This document shows positions 23,077-34,416 of a stretch of DNA of 64,000 nucleotides, in pieces. This stretch comes from Symbiotaphrina buchneri (Eukaryota; Ascomycota; Symbiotaphrinales; Symbiotaphrinaceae): contig BCIG01000037.1 in NCBI GenBank assembly GCA_001599915.1, positions 1 through 64,000 of the forward strand, written 5' to 3'. Each line of letters opens with the position of its first letter. The stretch's first letter is position 1. The translations under genes were made by a program, and so were the position numbers. Below the pieces are notes generated by a model, which had not been told where the DNA came from, did not search any database, and worked only from the letters and a program-made list of their open reading frames with translations.

Positions 23077-24194
23077 TTGTGCCGGGGATTGAAAGGGGGT
23101 AGCTACTCAAACAAAACCAGCAAAGTCATATTCCCAGGGGAATATAAGAGAGGAAAGTAAAAAGGAAAAAAATTCAAGAAAGAAAAAATAGGAGAGTAAG
23201 AGAGATATATCCTTTGGACAGGATCCAGGCCCACAGCCATGGGAATGTTAATGCCACCGGCTCTCCGGAAGCAGGACTGGAAAACACCGATGGCGGATGG
23301 CATTGGCATAGAATTATGCTAGACCCCGTACTCGTACGAAACACAGCTTGGCAGTCCGCAATCCTCCGCATGTGATTAACTGGGGCATTGCGCCTTGGAC
23401 CCTTGTGACTTGGGGTGTTTTTCTTCCGACTGTCAGTCCACACATGAAGAACCGCGGCACGAGACGCTCTGGGCATAGCCCGTGTTGACGACCGTTCGAT
23501 CGGTGCTTAACCGGGCCGATCTCCGTCCCCATCGGATTGTTCTTGGCAAGAGGGTCGTACGTTCTCATCGTGTCGTACCTTAAAGGACTGGGAAACGGAT
23601 GCTCTATTAGACCGCAACCGCTCGCGTGTCCCAATATGGAAAGCAGTGCATAATGCTAATAAGCGCCTGTCGGAGACATTTAATTGAATAAGTGCGGTGT
23701 ACTCCTTCCAACGGCTTGACGTGATGGAAAGCTCCGGTCTTCTGCTTGCGCCCAAGAAGGCTGTACTTTTTCTGTACACAAAGTGACAGCATCGAAACAA
23801 TGACCCATTGTCCAGAGAGGCTGGACCCAGGCTACATGAAAAGTTGTTTGAAGGAAGTGTCAATTGTAGCTGGGTTTCTGCAGACTTTGCTGTTTCTTGG
23901 TCGACATGAAGGCGAGTAGACGAGTTCTGGAATGACAGGAAACAGCCCTTATGCCCAGGGCATGCGGGATCTTCCGCTTTACAGCCTCGTGCCTTGTGTT
24001 CGCGAGTCGGCCTGTTCAGGACTAGTCTGATCATAACTGCCAAACCACATCGACATCATTCTGCTCCCTTGTTGGGTCGTTGGTCTAGGATATTTAACAG
24101 CATGCAGCAATGAAGGAAACTGATCTCCTGAGAGGATGATGGTTCCGGTTGATCATCTTGTTTCCCTTCAGATCCTCTCCTTCGTCCGATAAAG
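23077..24194. other. Divergent intergenic region, ABC transporter / signal peptide peptidase
   Basis: About 1.1 kb holding both promoters. A 178-codon open frame on the minus strand (23507-24043) has no domain or normal composition and is not annotated. No repeat recognised. Confidence 0.45.
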
Positions 24195-26164
24195 ATGGCT
24201 GCGGATGCGCCAGCGCTGACGCCAACTGAGGAGATCTTGGGCCGTGTGCTCTATGAGCTGTCCGTCGTGCAGCCGCTGTTGCCAACCTACACTCATCTTC
24301 TGATATCGGCCCTCTTTCCAATCTACGCTGGTGCTCATGCATCCCTTTCCCGGCCTTCCTCCGCAGCTGCTCCACCTTCGCGAAAGAAGAACCAAGCTAG
24401 AAAGGCGATCTCGGAATCTGAAGACGATGACGAAGATGGACAAGATGATGGAGAGTCGCGGCGGATGGAAGGACTGTCTCCCTCGGATGCGATCATATTC
24501 CCGCTCCTGGCTGGCACGACGTTAGCCAGCCTTTATTTCCTTCTGAAGTGGCTTGAGGATGCAACTCTACTGAACAAGCTTCTCAACTGGTACCTGTCCG
24601 CATTTGGCGTCTTCTCAGTTTCTAGACTGGTTGCGGATAGCATAAATCTGGCCATCTCTTTTCTATTCCCTTCGACCTTCTCTGATAAAGGTGCGGTATG
24701 GAACGTCCGACCCAGGCATTCTGAGGTGGTTCCGGCAAATGCGCCAACAGGCGACGGACTACCTACGCGCGTCTCACCTCTCCCGGGAATGCTATCTCGT
24801 TTCGAATCCAGATCATGGGCCACCTCATGCCTGTGGGGGCTTCGTTCGCTCTTGAGAGACAGGTGCACTCTTAAGATCTACGTTCGTGGGCTGGTTTCTG
24901 TCAAGGTCAAGTTTGGCCTCTCAGATATAGTCGGCCTCCTCCTGGGAACACTGGCAATTTACTGGTACAACTTCGTGGAACCTTCATGGTGGCTGTCGAA
25001 TATCATGGGCTTTGGTTTTTCGTACGGAGCTCTTCAGCTTCTATCGCCAACGACGTTCTACACGGGGACGTTGGTGTTAGCTGCATTGTTTGCCTACGAC
25101 ATCTATTTCGTCTTCTATACGTAAGTTGGCAAATGAGTTCTGCAGATATGATACGCTGACATCCAATAAGCCCTCTCATGGTTACCGTTGCGACTCAGCT
25201 TGATGTGCCTATCAAATTGCTATTTCCCCGACCTCCAAGCCTGGGCGAAGATCCTTCCAAGCTCGCAATGTCGATGCTGGGATTAGGCGATATTGTGCTA
25301 CCGGGTATTATGATTGGGCTCGCCCTCCGATTCGATCTCTATCTCTTCTATCTGCGAAAGCAGACAGCAATTGCTCCTACGGCGGAGCCAGCGGCGGCTG
25401 AAGCACCAGAGGTGGACCATGGAGATGAAAAGCATGTAGACCAGGTTGACAAGCTTGTGCCCTTCACAGCTCCGAAGAGCGGGGGAAGTACAGTCAAGGC
25501 TCCATATACGCCAGTTACTGGACGATGGGGGGAACGATTCTGGACAGGAGGCACGGCCCACGGAACCGGCTTCCCAAAGCCCTATTTCTACGCCTCTATT
25601 GTTGGGTACATCCTTGGTATGATATGCACACTTGGTGTCATGCAGGTCACAGCACACGCACAACCAGCTTTGCTATACCTCGTTCCTGGCGTTCTGGTCA
25701 GTCTGTGGGGGACCGCAGCATTGAGGGGGGAACTGAAGGAAATGATACAATTTTCCGATGCTGCGGAGGAATATGATGAGGAACGTACCACGGCCGAAAG
25801 TGAGGGGCCACCTGGCTTCTTCGACATCTTCAAGAAGGTGGAGAGAGCGGAGAAGGCCGCAAAAGAAGCAGAGAAAAGCATCAGGGAAGAGGAGGCAGAT
25901 GCAAAGGGGCATGGGAAGGATAAGAAGAAAACCCGACGGCGGGATATCATCTCATTCTCCATAACTGGGCCTCCTGCCCCAGTCCCGTCTTCTCGCGCCC
26001 GGAAGCTCGAGTCTCCTGCGGCTGCCGCCCTAGAAACAGGTCCGACGAGCAACACTAGCGCTAGGGATCCTGTGACCCCTACGCCGTTGAGACGGAGTTC
26101 TCGGAAGGCCGTGGCACATGCTAACGGGACTGAACCTCCTGAGAAGAGACAGCGGAGGCATTGA
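24195..26164 (+). CDS. Signal peptide peptidase (intramembrane aspartyl protease)
   Basis: Two exons (24195-25120 and 25171-26164) give 639 residues. This is a presenilin-fold protease that cleaves signal peptides and other type II membrane helices in the ER membrane. The catalytic motifs are all present: YDIYFVF with Asp302, GLGDIVLPG with Asp349, and the PAL motif in QPALLYLVPG near residue 474. An acidic loop (about residues 75-95) and an internal loop (about 170-215) are fungal-type insertions. The C-terminal 130 residues are charged, Lys/Arg/Glu-rich and probably cytosolic; no canonical dilysine KKXX ending is seen. In aspergilli the orthologue (SppA) is linked to hypoxia and SREBP signalling. 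That link is family knowledge, not visible here. Confidence 0.92.
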
Positions 26165-26814
26165 GGTTTCAAGGGACTTGAATTACTTGGCAACCTGTCT
26201 GTGTCAAGTTCTCGCAGTCTCACGAATCATATGGACTTTCACCTCGGCCGACCAGCTGAGATCGGGGCTTTACGAGAATGACTGTATTACTAGAACAAAA
26301 TGCACATGAAGTTATGACTCCTCTGACCACTCCCTACGCTGCCATATTGATTTGGTCCTCCGTGGCATGGGTTCCTTGATTGGTGTCTTGCACCGAGCTC
26401 TGACTCTCCCTTGTTGTTTTATATCTCAAGCCGAGCGGACTAGCATGGTCTGGGGAAGCACACATGTACTACATTACTTTGCAGAGGTTGATCTAGCAAA
26501 TTGTATTCGAGCTGACTAGACGACTCAGGTAATGGCTGACAGAAAAAGGGCTCCAGGGGCGAGCCATGTCAGCATCGACTGCAGATTGTGTCACAACATC
26601 AGTCCTCCCATAAATGCCCTTAGCAGATTCTGATAATGCAATCCGATCCGAGACGCAATGCATAAGCTAGCAAACAGCCTGAACTTGGAGACGCCTTATG
26701 ACCTTGATAGCTAACCCTGGAATGATTCACGACTCATTCGGATCTGCGATGATGTAACGGGCCGCTGATTGAACATGAATGAGTTCCCTCTCCACCAGGC
26801 TCCTCCGCTTTCTG
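26165..26814. other. Convergent intergenic region
   Basis: About 650 bases between the ends of the signal peptide peptidase and first BTB genes. Only 3' UTR-like sequence; nothing recognised. Confidence 0.5.
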
Positions 26815-27715
26815 TTAGTCAAAGAATGACGAAGTAATACGATCTCCCGGCCTTGCAGCATAGATCAGCTCTTCTGCAAAGTCTGGATATTTCCGCAGGA
26901 GCTGCATAAAGCTGGTCCGCTCCCGGAGAATATCCAAGCACGAGGCAATATAAAACGAGATCAACGTTCGCAAGCTCTGGTTTTTCATCTGCTCGCCTTC
27001 TTGCATCTGCCCGTCAACATCCGTTGTGGAGTTTGTAGGTGTCTGTCTCCTCGGTGTGAGCTCATAGGCCATCGCCACCATCTCCTCCAACGTCTCAGCC
27101 GTAATCGGGGTCGAATTATATGCCTGAATCATAGTTTCCTTTAGACTATATAGAGCGGTGTCTTGGAGCGCATCTGCACATAACCGCTCAGCCAGGCAGT
27201 AGATTCGCAAATGCTGGATGGCCATCTTATCCTTGGATGCCTGCCTTCGGGACAGCGTCCAATGGTTGAAATGTGAGATACGCAATAGTGTGTAGCTTCC
27301 TAGATAAAGCCAATCCACGAAACATTTGAAGTCAGTTGCATCATACGCCTCGTCGTACAAGCTGATGACTCGCTCCTGCCTTTCCCGAAGACCAGAGTCT
27401 AGCAGTCCTCTAAAGTATGGAATAGTGCACAAAACATCCTCGTGTATATGAAACTCGCGAGCATCGGGACCAGGCCGAGGCCCAACCTTGACCAGAATTG
27501 TGGGTTGACTGAAGAGCCTGCGGAGAATCTTCTATTAGTGCCGTGGTGCACTGGTGCTCACCAGGGTCGACTTACTCAGAGAATGTCATATCTTCCCCTG
27601 GTTGAGGGAGTTCGTCCTGTCCTGTAGTTGGTGCGTCCACGGCCAGCCTCGACTTCTTGCGCTGAGGTTTTGCCATGCCGGAGAATTTAAAGTTCTTTGT
27701 AGAAGGTCGGGTCAT
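26815..27715 (-). CDS. BTB/POZ-domain protein (BTB gene 1)
   Basis: Two exons (27576-27715 and 26815-27517; intron 27518-27575) give 280 residues. After a basic tail (KPQRKKSR) the BTB fold starts with LFSQPTILVKVGPRPG. It continues with FHIHEDVLCTIPYFRGLLDSG and the YDATDFKCFVDWLYLGSY block, which are the standard BTB strands and helices. The C-terminal half is helical and ends ...GDRITSSFF. BTB domains mediate protein-protein contact and often recruit Cul3. Filamentous fungi have many uncharacterised paralogues of this short type, and no specific function can be given. ATG 27715 gives MTRPSTKNFKFSG; ATG 27676 is an alternative start. An 18-bp minisatellite lies directly upstream in the same sense. 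Confidence 0.8.
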
Positions 27716-27757
27716 GTCTGGCGTCAATCAAGGCGTGAGCGTGTGCTCGGATGGTGC

Positions 27758-28117
27758 TGTGACTGAAGGTGGAGCGCCGACTGGGACGGAGTATCGACTA
27801 ATGGGCGGCAATCAACTGAGGACGGAGTCTCGACTGAGGATGGAGCCTCGACTGAGAATTGTGTCTCGACTGTGGATGAAATTTTAACTGTGAATGTAAT
27901 AGTATCGACTGAGGATAAGTCTTGACTGTGGATGACAATCAACTGTGGGTCGAGTCTCGACTGTGACTGGATCTCGACTGTGGAAGGACTATCGACCGGT
28001 AAAGGAGTGTTGACTATGGGAGGAGTGTTGACGTGGGAAGGGTGTCAAGTGTGGACAGGGTGTCGACTGTGGAAGGAGTATCAACTCAGGGTGGAGTCTC
28101 AGCTGTGAATGCAGATG
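27758..28117. repeat. Degenerate 18-bp minisatellite, about 20 units
   Basis: About 20 diverged units of TCGACTGTGGAAGGAGTC-like sequence fill 360 bases; most units are 18 bp, a few 16-21. On the minus strand 18 bp equals six codons. The least diverged part (27780-27880) reads as hexapeptides resembling SSVETP. The array begins 43 bases upstream of the BTB gene 1 start codon and is oriented with that gene. Confidence 0.85.
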
Positions 28118-28882
28118 TCACCCGTAGGAGCCTTAACAGCAAGCCATGCCTCCCGAGAACGGCATATGGCTTCACTGAAGTCCAGAAGTGAAGTCCAGCT
28201 CAACATTCACTGTAAGGCCATCTCAGGCTCCCTTCAAGGCCGCCTGCAGCATTGAGAAAGCAACAGAAGTGGCCTTCTCGGACCAAACAACAGAGCGCTG
28301 CATAATTGCATAATGCAAGAGACACACTCATTGCACATGCAATACCATCAATCACCACAAGGAGATGAGTTTAGCATAGAAAATGCATATGGATCCAGAA
28401 TAACAGCCTTGAGTGTCATGGCACTCATTTACATTGGCTTTGGGCTTGCTGCGGGAAAAATAGGGGGTCGTTCAGGAGCAAAGGATGAGGCACATAGCCC
28501 GCTGACGCTAAGATAAGATCGACGTCGGACAATCTAATCTTGCTCGATTCTGTCATGCCATCATCCTTCGAAAAAGCCATTGGCCTTGAAGGGAGCTGGC
28601 TTCATCGAGAATGATGTCTCCAAAGTCACTTTGTTGAATCTCAAAGGAATGGATTTTCAAATTGTGAATGCTCATTCTAGTAGTTTCACTACAGCAAATT
28701 GGTATTATCCCCAGGCTTCTATGCATAGTTCTCCTTTCAGCAATGCAGGACAAAAAGGAGCGTATAGTAGACAGCTAACCCTCGCTCCGCTGTCAAAGGA
28801 CCTAAGTCATGTCCTGCCAACCTACTCATGCTTAACACATCCACTGATCCTCACCGAATACTTAAAGCTTCGACCGCGCAAG
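28118..28882. other. Intergenic stretch with a 15-bp inverted repeat
   Basis: A perfect inverted repeat, GCTCCCTTCAAGGCC at 28227-28241 and its complement at 28582-28596, encloses about 340 bases that encode nothing recognisable. This could be the ends of a small non-autonomous DNA element, but I could not see target-site duplications. The last part is the 3' flank of the protease gene. Confidence 0.4.
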
Positions 28883-30477
28883 TCAAGAAGCAGGAGGATC
28901 CTGGAGGTTCTGGGTGGGTTCGGTGCGCTGAACAGCACCAAAGCGCCTATTGCCCTGATCGAAAATCTAATGACCTGTTAGTATGATCCCTGTACACTGT
29001 ACAGGTGTTCCTGTGCGACTTACAGCATAGACACTCTTCAGGAAGGTATCGCCAAGGATGTCGAATGTCATGTCACCGCGGGACTGGATCCCGCCGTACA
29101 CCATACCATTACCAGCATCCGCAAAGCTAAGATCTTCCTTGTTAACAGTGAACTGAGTGCTTCCAACAGCAAAAGTGACGACGGGGAGCTGGTCAGCCGT
29201 TGTGTTGGAGGGGAAGACGTAACCCTGCTGCGTCTGATCATAGGTACCACCGGGAATGGCATTGTAGATAGCCTCGCAGGTCTGATCGTCAACAAGAGCA
29301 AGAGTGGTGCCAGTGTCAGCGATAGCAGTGTTTCCTGAACGGTTGATGGTGTGGCCGTTGACGGTTGCAGAGGCCGACTCAAACTGCCAAAAGCCCTGCG
29401 AGTTGTCGATCGGGGTGTAAGTGATCGACTGACCAGAAGCAGTGACGACATCTTGGTCAATGTACCCAAAGGTATAGAATGATTCACCCTTGTCGGGATC
29501 GCTGGTGTCGCGCCATGATCCAAGGTACGCCGTGAAGAGTTCTTGAGATTGAGGAATGTCATCTTGGGTGATCATGTTCTCCACCGGAGTCTGGACCGGT
29601 GTCGGCTGAACGGTGTTGATCGAACCCCATGCCAATCCAAGCAGGCCATCACCGGCACCCTGCTCGAATTGGGTTGACATTTGCTTCGCAAGTTCAATGG
29701 CTTGGTTCTTGATCGTAAGACCGCCGATCAGTAATGTGTCAGTGCCAACGTCTCCGGAGGCAGAAGACCCGTCTCCATAGGAGATCTTCCATGTCGAACC
29801 GGACACCTTCTTGAAGGTGCTCGACTTGGAAGGGTCAAAAATATTGTGTCCGCTGCCCGAGGACCTGATAGATGCGGGCAATTCGGTCGACCAAACCTGA
29901 AGTTCGTTTGTCAGCTGATATCATCAAACATAGATAGAGCAGCAAAGCAAACTGCCACTCACCCAGAGGTCGGCGCTTCCAGTATCAAAGTCAAGGGTAA
30001 CACTCTGTCCAGGTGTACCAATGCTGACCTGTGCGAGGTATTCGGCATCGTTCTGCGTATCCTCGGCCGAGACTTCACCGGCCTGATCGCTGGTAGCAGC
30101 AGTGAGAGACTTCTTGGCGAGGACGCGCTGTCGTTCCGTTTTGTTACCAAGCAGTCGCCAGATACCCTTTCGACGGACTTTGCGAACCTTCTGAGTGTGG
30201 AAATAAGGACCTTCCTTAGTAGGGTTGAAACCCCCTGGAATAGCTGTCAGCACCAGCACGCAGGGAAGGGTGTGGGAGAGATCTGTTGCTACGCCCAGAC
30301 TGCAGGGCTAGGTGGGAGCCAAGTGGAATTTCGAGCGTTTGCAGGATACTGTGATTGGGTCAAAGGCAACGCGGTGGTAGACTTACACTTTCTCATAGCA
30401 GAAACATACGACTTGGTACCTGACCGGCGGTACCGCGTGTTGCGAGCCAGCGCGATGCGTTGAAAACCTGGAGACAT
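28883..30477 (-). CDS. Pepsin-like aspartic endopeptidase without an evident signal peptide
   Basis: Four exons (30387-30477, 29963-30234, 29024-29896, 28883-28966) give 439 residues. The two catalytic motifs of family A1 are intact: DTGSADLW with Asp114 and IADTGTTLALV with Asp315. YLAQVSIGTPGQ, the flap-region WKISYGDGSS and the C-terminal FDQGNRRFGAVQ are also typical. The N-terminus (MSPGFQRIALARNTRY...) is basic and lacks the hydrophobic core of a signal peptide, although secreted aspergillopepsins have one. The pre-domain is rich in Lys/Arg (VRKVRRKG) like a propeptide. A fungal A1 subfamily with such N-termini exists to my knowledge, so this may be normal and the enzyme intracellular or unconventionally exported. 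Last acceptor TAG at 28967-28969 was chosen for frame and conserved ending. Confidence 0.85.
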
Positions 30478-32098
30478 GGTGATTCGTAGAAATGTAGGGT
30501 AGATATAAGTGTTGTAATGAAGCTATGGGATGACCGTAGGTGTTGGTGTTGACTGTGTGAAAGCCGGGGATATGAACAGAAAGAGGAGAGAAAGAAAGAA
30601 GATGGTAGTCGGGGGAGGAGGTCTTTTAAATAGCGCGATGTTGTCAAGGAAGGCAGCTCCTTGACTGAGCAGGAAGGAGCTAGTGACTGGAAGTCAGGTT
30701 TGTAAACTTGGAGCAAGGAAAGATGCATGCGCGCATTGGATCAGCAGGGCGCAGATCCAGGTTTCATGTTATGAAGGGAAGGAAGGGACAAGAGGGCGGG
30801 TAGGGATAGTATTCCTAGCAACGAGCAAATGAGGCAGTCACGAGGGGTCAAGCCATCCGTCAACTGCTGGCTGATAAGGACAGGGTCCCTGATGCTCGAG
30901 GCCCCTCCATTCTTCCTGGAGGCTGTTCTCGTGGTCGCAGGGCCTCGGCTTGTGACAGTCTCTTTTGCCTGAGATAGCCAATGCGGAGTTCATACGTCAT
31001 CAGCACTCCCTCAAGGGTCGTTCGGGAATGTTTCCCCTGTGGAACGAATGGCTGAGAACGGATGCGAGAGGTCAGGTACGTCCCTGATAAGGAACCGCGA
31101 GATGCACACTATTGACAGTGTCGCAGACTGACTGCGTCACAGCGAGGCCCCGCCATTATTGTCTCCGCGTATCACCTGCCCGCAGACCCTGGCCTGCACA
31201 AAGTAGGATTGCGCGTTGATAAGAACGTAACACGGCGCTTTCGTTAATTGCGGAATCATGGTGCATTAGGCGTTGCTCAAACTCTGTCAGACGATGGCGA
31301 TTCCTTCTCCCATTGGCAGCGGGCTGGACGCCGGTGCGGTTTCGAGACCAAAACAAGAAAGTGCCGAATGGCGCGGCCGATCCGAACCTTCCTTTCCATA
31401 GCGCCAGAAATAGAGAGGAACTCCTCGACTTCAGGATTGCATTGCCCTGCCCTCTCTCCCCTGACAATCATTTGCCTTTCACACCTCCAGAGCAAGCAGT
31501 GGCAAGGACGATCGTCACTTTCGACCTGGTAACTCGCCTGAGGAGACCCAAAATTAGAAGCAGGCCGGCGACTGACCAAGATACTTCGTATCAGTCAACG
31601 CATTCCGGGATCCGAGCAGGATCTTGGAGATGCCGACGCTTGTCATGACTTGGCTCTAACGGGCACTTGGCTCGATTGAGTGCTGACGCCAAGTTCCCGC
31701 GTGCTACGTCAACCCAACGACCACCTTACGGCACTCCACAGCATCCGCTATGGCAATCCACCAGTCCAGCGAGCCAGTAAGCTGCTTGCCTACCGTACGA
31801 ACAAGATTCTCTAAGTATCAAATCTAAAGTCAATGCAATAGATCGAGGCGAGCTCAGGTCTGAGGAACAGGATCTGTATAATTGATAGCAGAGAGAGGGC
31901 CCGCCATGTTAGAACATTTATCGCTGTCCTCATAGTCACATTCGATACAGAGAATCCAGCCCATAAACCCGCTTTAAATTTGGTCGACTGCTTTGACGTG
32001 ACCGGTTCCCATGAGACATAGGATCTATATGTAAACCGCCGTTATCCTTCCTTTGTAGTATCCACAGGCAAAGCAACTCCTCGTGAGCTTGTATCTAC
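30478..32098. other. Long intergenic region upstream of the protease gene
   Basis: About 1.6 kb: protease promoter on the left and the 3' flank of the histidine phosphatase gene on the right. Several 90-110-codon overlapping frames at 31156-31648 lie on both strands but have no domain or splice support. Nothing else is recognised. Confidence 0.45.
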
Positions 32099-33063
32099 CT
32101 AAGAGCTTTCTATTCTTGCCTGCTGCTCCTTTTTGGACTCTTCACTAGCATTCTGCACCACATCAACCATGAACGCACCACCTAACAGGATGGCTGGCTC
32201 CTGAATCGAACGGTGTTCGTAGCTAGAAATCGAAATGCAAGTCAGTGCTTCTGACCCTCCGAGTTGTAACGTGATGAATGAGAAGCAGTTCAGGCAGGAT
32301 CATACCTCAAGGTGCCCACACCGCCTGCCTCAAGCAAGAATGTCGGTCCGCCTGCCAACTTTGAGCCAATCCACCTCATTGCGAATGCCCGAAGAATATG
32401 CCCGTGTGCAACCAGTAGAACGTCCCCTTCTGGAGGAGGGCTGACCTTCCCTTCCAGCACTGGTGCATGGTACTTCCCGCGAATCTCCTTTATCAATCTG
32501 TCCAGGCGTTCCGTCACCTGCTCCGGTGACTCTCCACCGGGGCAACCATCCCGCCAGATATCCCATTTCTCCGTATGACCCTGCTCCGCGCGTTGTTGTT
32601 GGATGGTTGCACTCGTCAACCCCTCATAGTCTCCATAGTCCCATTCGCGGATATCTTCAGTCACCTGGATCTGTGCCGGACAGCGTGCCGGGGTGGTATC
32701 ATGGAACTCGGGCGAGTCAGCTTTCCACGGGAGAGGCTTTGGATGTCCAAGGTTAAGGAGTTCGAGGGTTCGGCGCGCCCGCAAACGTGGAGATACATAT
32801 CTGTGCGACCAATAATATAGTATTAGCAAAGGATATTGGGTGACACCGTCGAACAGGCCCCATGGGCTGACAACGTACATATGCGCGAGCTTCGAGGGCA
32901 CAATAAGTCTATCATCTCCCACCAATGCGCGACCGGTAGCTCTTATACGCTTCTCGCCATTCGCTGTAAGTGGAAGCTCTGTTATACCTGTGTGCCGTCC
33001 ATTGAGTGACCACTCGGTTTCTCCGTGCCGGATTATGAAGACGCGGGGAACCGGAGGTGCCAT
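32099..33063 (-). CDS. Histidine phosphatase, sedoheptulose-1,7-bisphosphatase (Shb17) type
   Basis: Three exons (32879-33063, 32306-32800, 32099-32222) give 267 residues. The phosphoglycerate mutase-like catalytic core is complete: RHGETEW with the nucleophile His13, SPRLRARRT, DIREWDYGDYEG, and the second histidine in VAHGHILRAF. The extended WNIWRDGC-like segment (DIWRDGCPGGES), the LEAGGVGTLSYEHR stretch and the ending EPAILLGGAF match yeast Shb17 along its length better than they match glycolytic mutases. Shb17 dephosphorylates sedoheptulose-1,7-bisphosphate to feed the riboneogenic branch of the pentose phosphate pathway. Some fungal paralogues are broad phosphomonoesterases, so substrate is inferred. 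The third exon was added because it restores the conserved SYEH block that the second exon's open frame loses. Confidence 0.82.
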
Positions 33064-33493
33064 TGAGTGGTGCAGGGCGTTTCGAGCAATGCGATGAGCT
33101 TCGTCCGGTGGCACTATTATGTATATCGAATATAAGCAGACGGAACAACGTCGGCACTGGCAATTGTCGCGGGTTGAAGGGGAGCCCGGCGTGATTTTTG
33201 CCTTGCGCACGAGGCGCCCGTGCGGATCGTGATGTCACGGAAAGTTTCCGGACTTGCCGTAAGAAACTCACTGATTACTATTACTCTACGTCGCGGGCTT
33301 CAACACAAATTCAACAGGTGAAACTATCGACGGTCATGCAGAGCCAAATATAAGTCTATTACCGAAAGAAAGGCCTGAAAGGATTCGACATAATTGTACG
33401 TGATGTTGTACGTGGTTGAAGGGGTGCTTTATCAGATCCCGCACAGAGCAAACTAGTCAAACATCAGCGCTTTTTAGATCAACACGGTTGGAG
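33064..33493. promoter_or_regulatory. Divergent promoter, histidine phosphatase / small membrane protein
   Basis: 430 bases between two start codons facing away from each other; a shared bidirectional promoter is likely. No specific motif is claimed. Confidence 0.4.
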
Positions 33494-33979
33494 ATGTCTT
33501 CGACCTCGAGGAGCCCTTCACCTACCTTAGCTTATGCAGCCCCATTACCGCTGTCCGGAATGAAGATCAAGCAGCCCATTCAGAGTACTCGCTCTCACAA
33601 ACCGCGGAGTAACGTTTCTTCCACTGTTGCAAGACCGAATGTTGCATCCCCGAACAAGCTCCGCCCGGTCATCCTCGCCATTTCAGTCGCTGCCATTACG
33701 GTTCTGGGGGCCTGGTATGGCGCGGGACTCAAGACAGAGCAAGAACTGAAGCAGGTGAGTGCTCGAACTTCCATCCACTATCTGTGGTTATTGACGCTCA
33801 ATCTGCAGGTCCAGCGAGAACGTCTGGAGGCTACACCTGCGGAGCGGTTGTGGCGACTCGAGGAAATGCGATCCAAACTGCTCACTGAGAGGGAAGGGAT
33901 ACTGCAGAAGCTGCGTGATCTGGAGAAAAGGAATGAGAACGCGACTGCAATTGCCTCTGAAGTAAAAGGTCATAGGTGA
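33494..33979 (+). CDS. Small single-pass membrane protein with C-terminal coiled coil, function unknown
   Basis: Two exons (33494-33754 and 33809-33979) give 143 residues. The first 55 residues are Ser/Pro/Arg-rich and disordered. LRPVILAISVAAITVLGAWY (about residues 56-75) is one membrane helix. The rest (ELKQVQRERLEATPAERLWR onward) is a charged helix with heptad spacing, probably a coiled coil. The basic, Ser-rich N-terminus before a single helix would suit an inner mitochondrial membrane or ER protein; this is a guess. The 54-nt intron has GTGAGT and CTGCAG ends, is a multiple of three and has no stop, so retention would add 18 residues. I do not recognise the family. Confidence 0.65.
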   Translation: MSSTSRSPSPTLAYAAPLPLSGMKIKQPIQSTRSHKPRSNVSSTVARPNVASPNKLRPVILAISVAAITVLGAWYGAGLKTEQELKQVSARTSIHYLWLLTLNLQVQRERLEATPAERLWRLEEMRSKLLTEREGILQKLRDLEKRNENATAIASEVKGHR

Positions 33980-34416
33980 TATCGGAGAATGAACTCCAGG
34001 CACTAACATTATATGTCGGCACTTCGGCGCTGTGGACCCGGCCATAGCGGAGCTCAAGTCCGTTTGTGCAAGTCGACCGTGCTGGACGTCCTCGTTCTTT
34101 GCTCCATCGAGCAGCCAAAATGAAAGTACGCCTGGGAGCTCATTAACTCTCAGGCTGGGTGTCAAGCAGCGGTCCCGGACTATAATTTACAGGATAACAA
34201 CTGAGAAAGGACCCTTGTTTCTTTGGCCTGGTCAAAGGTGAATGGCAGGCCACTGTGAATGCAACATCCAGAGCGAGCTGTGGTATTCACTCTACAAGTC
34301 GTACATCTCACATGTCTTGTGGCTTTTCAACTTGCTTCTTCGGACACATATCATTCCATCACCACCCTCATCGACCGAACCAGATTTGAAGCTTGAATCT
34401 GACAAGGTTCCGAGCA
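33980..34416. other. Intergenic stretch upstream of BTB gene 2
   Basis: About 440 bases: 3' flank of the membrane protein gene and promoter of BTB gene 2. Nothing further seen. Confidence 0.45.

Noticed and set aside
23507-24043. 178-codon minus-strand open frame between the ABC transporter and signal peptide peptidase
   Set aside because: No recognisable domain, odd Cys/Arg/Ser-rich composition, no splice support; lies in a divergent promoter region.
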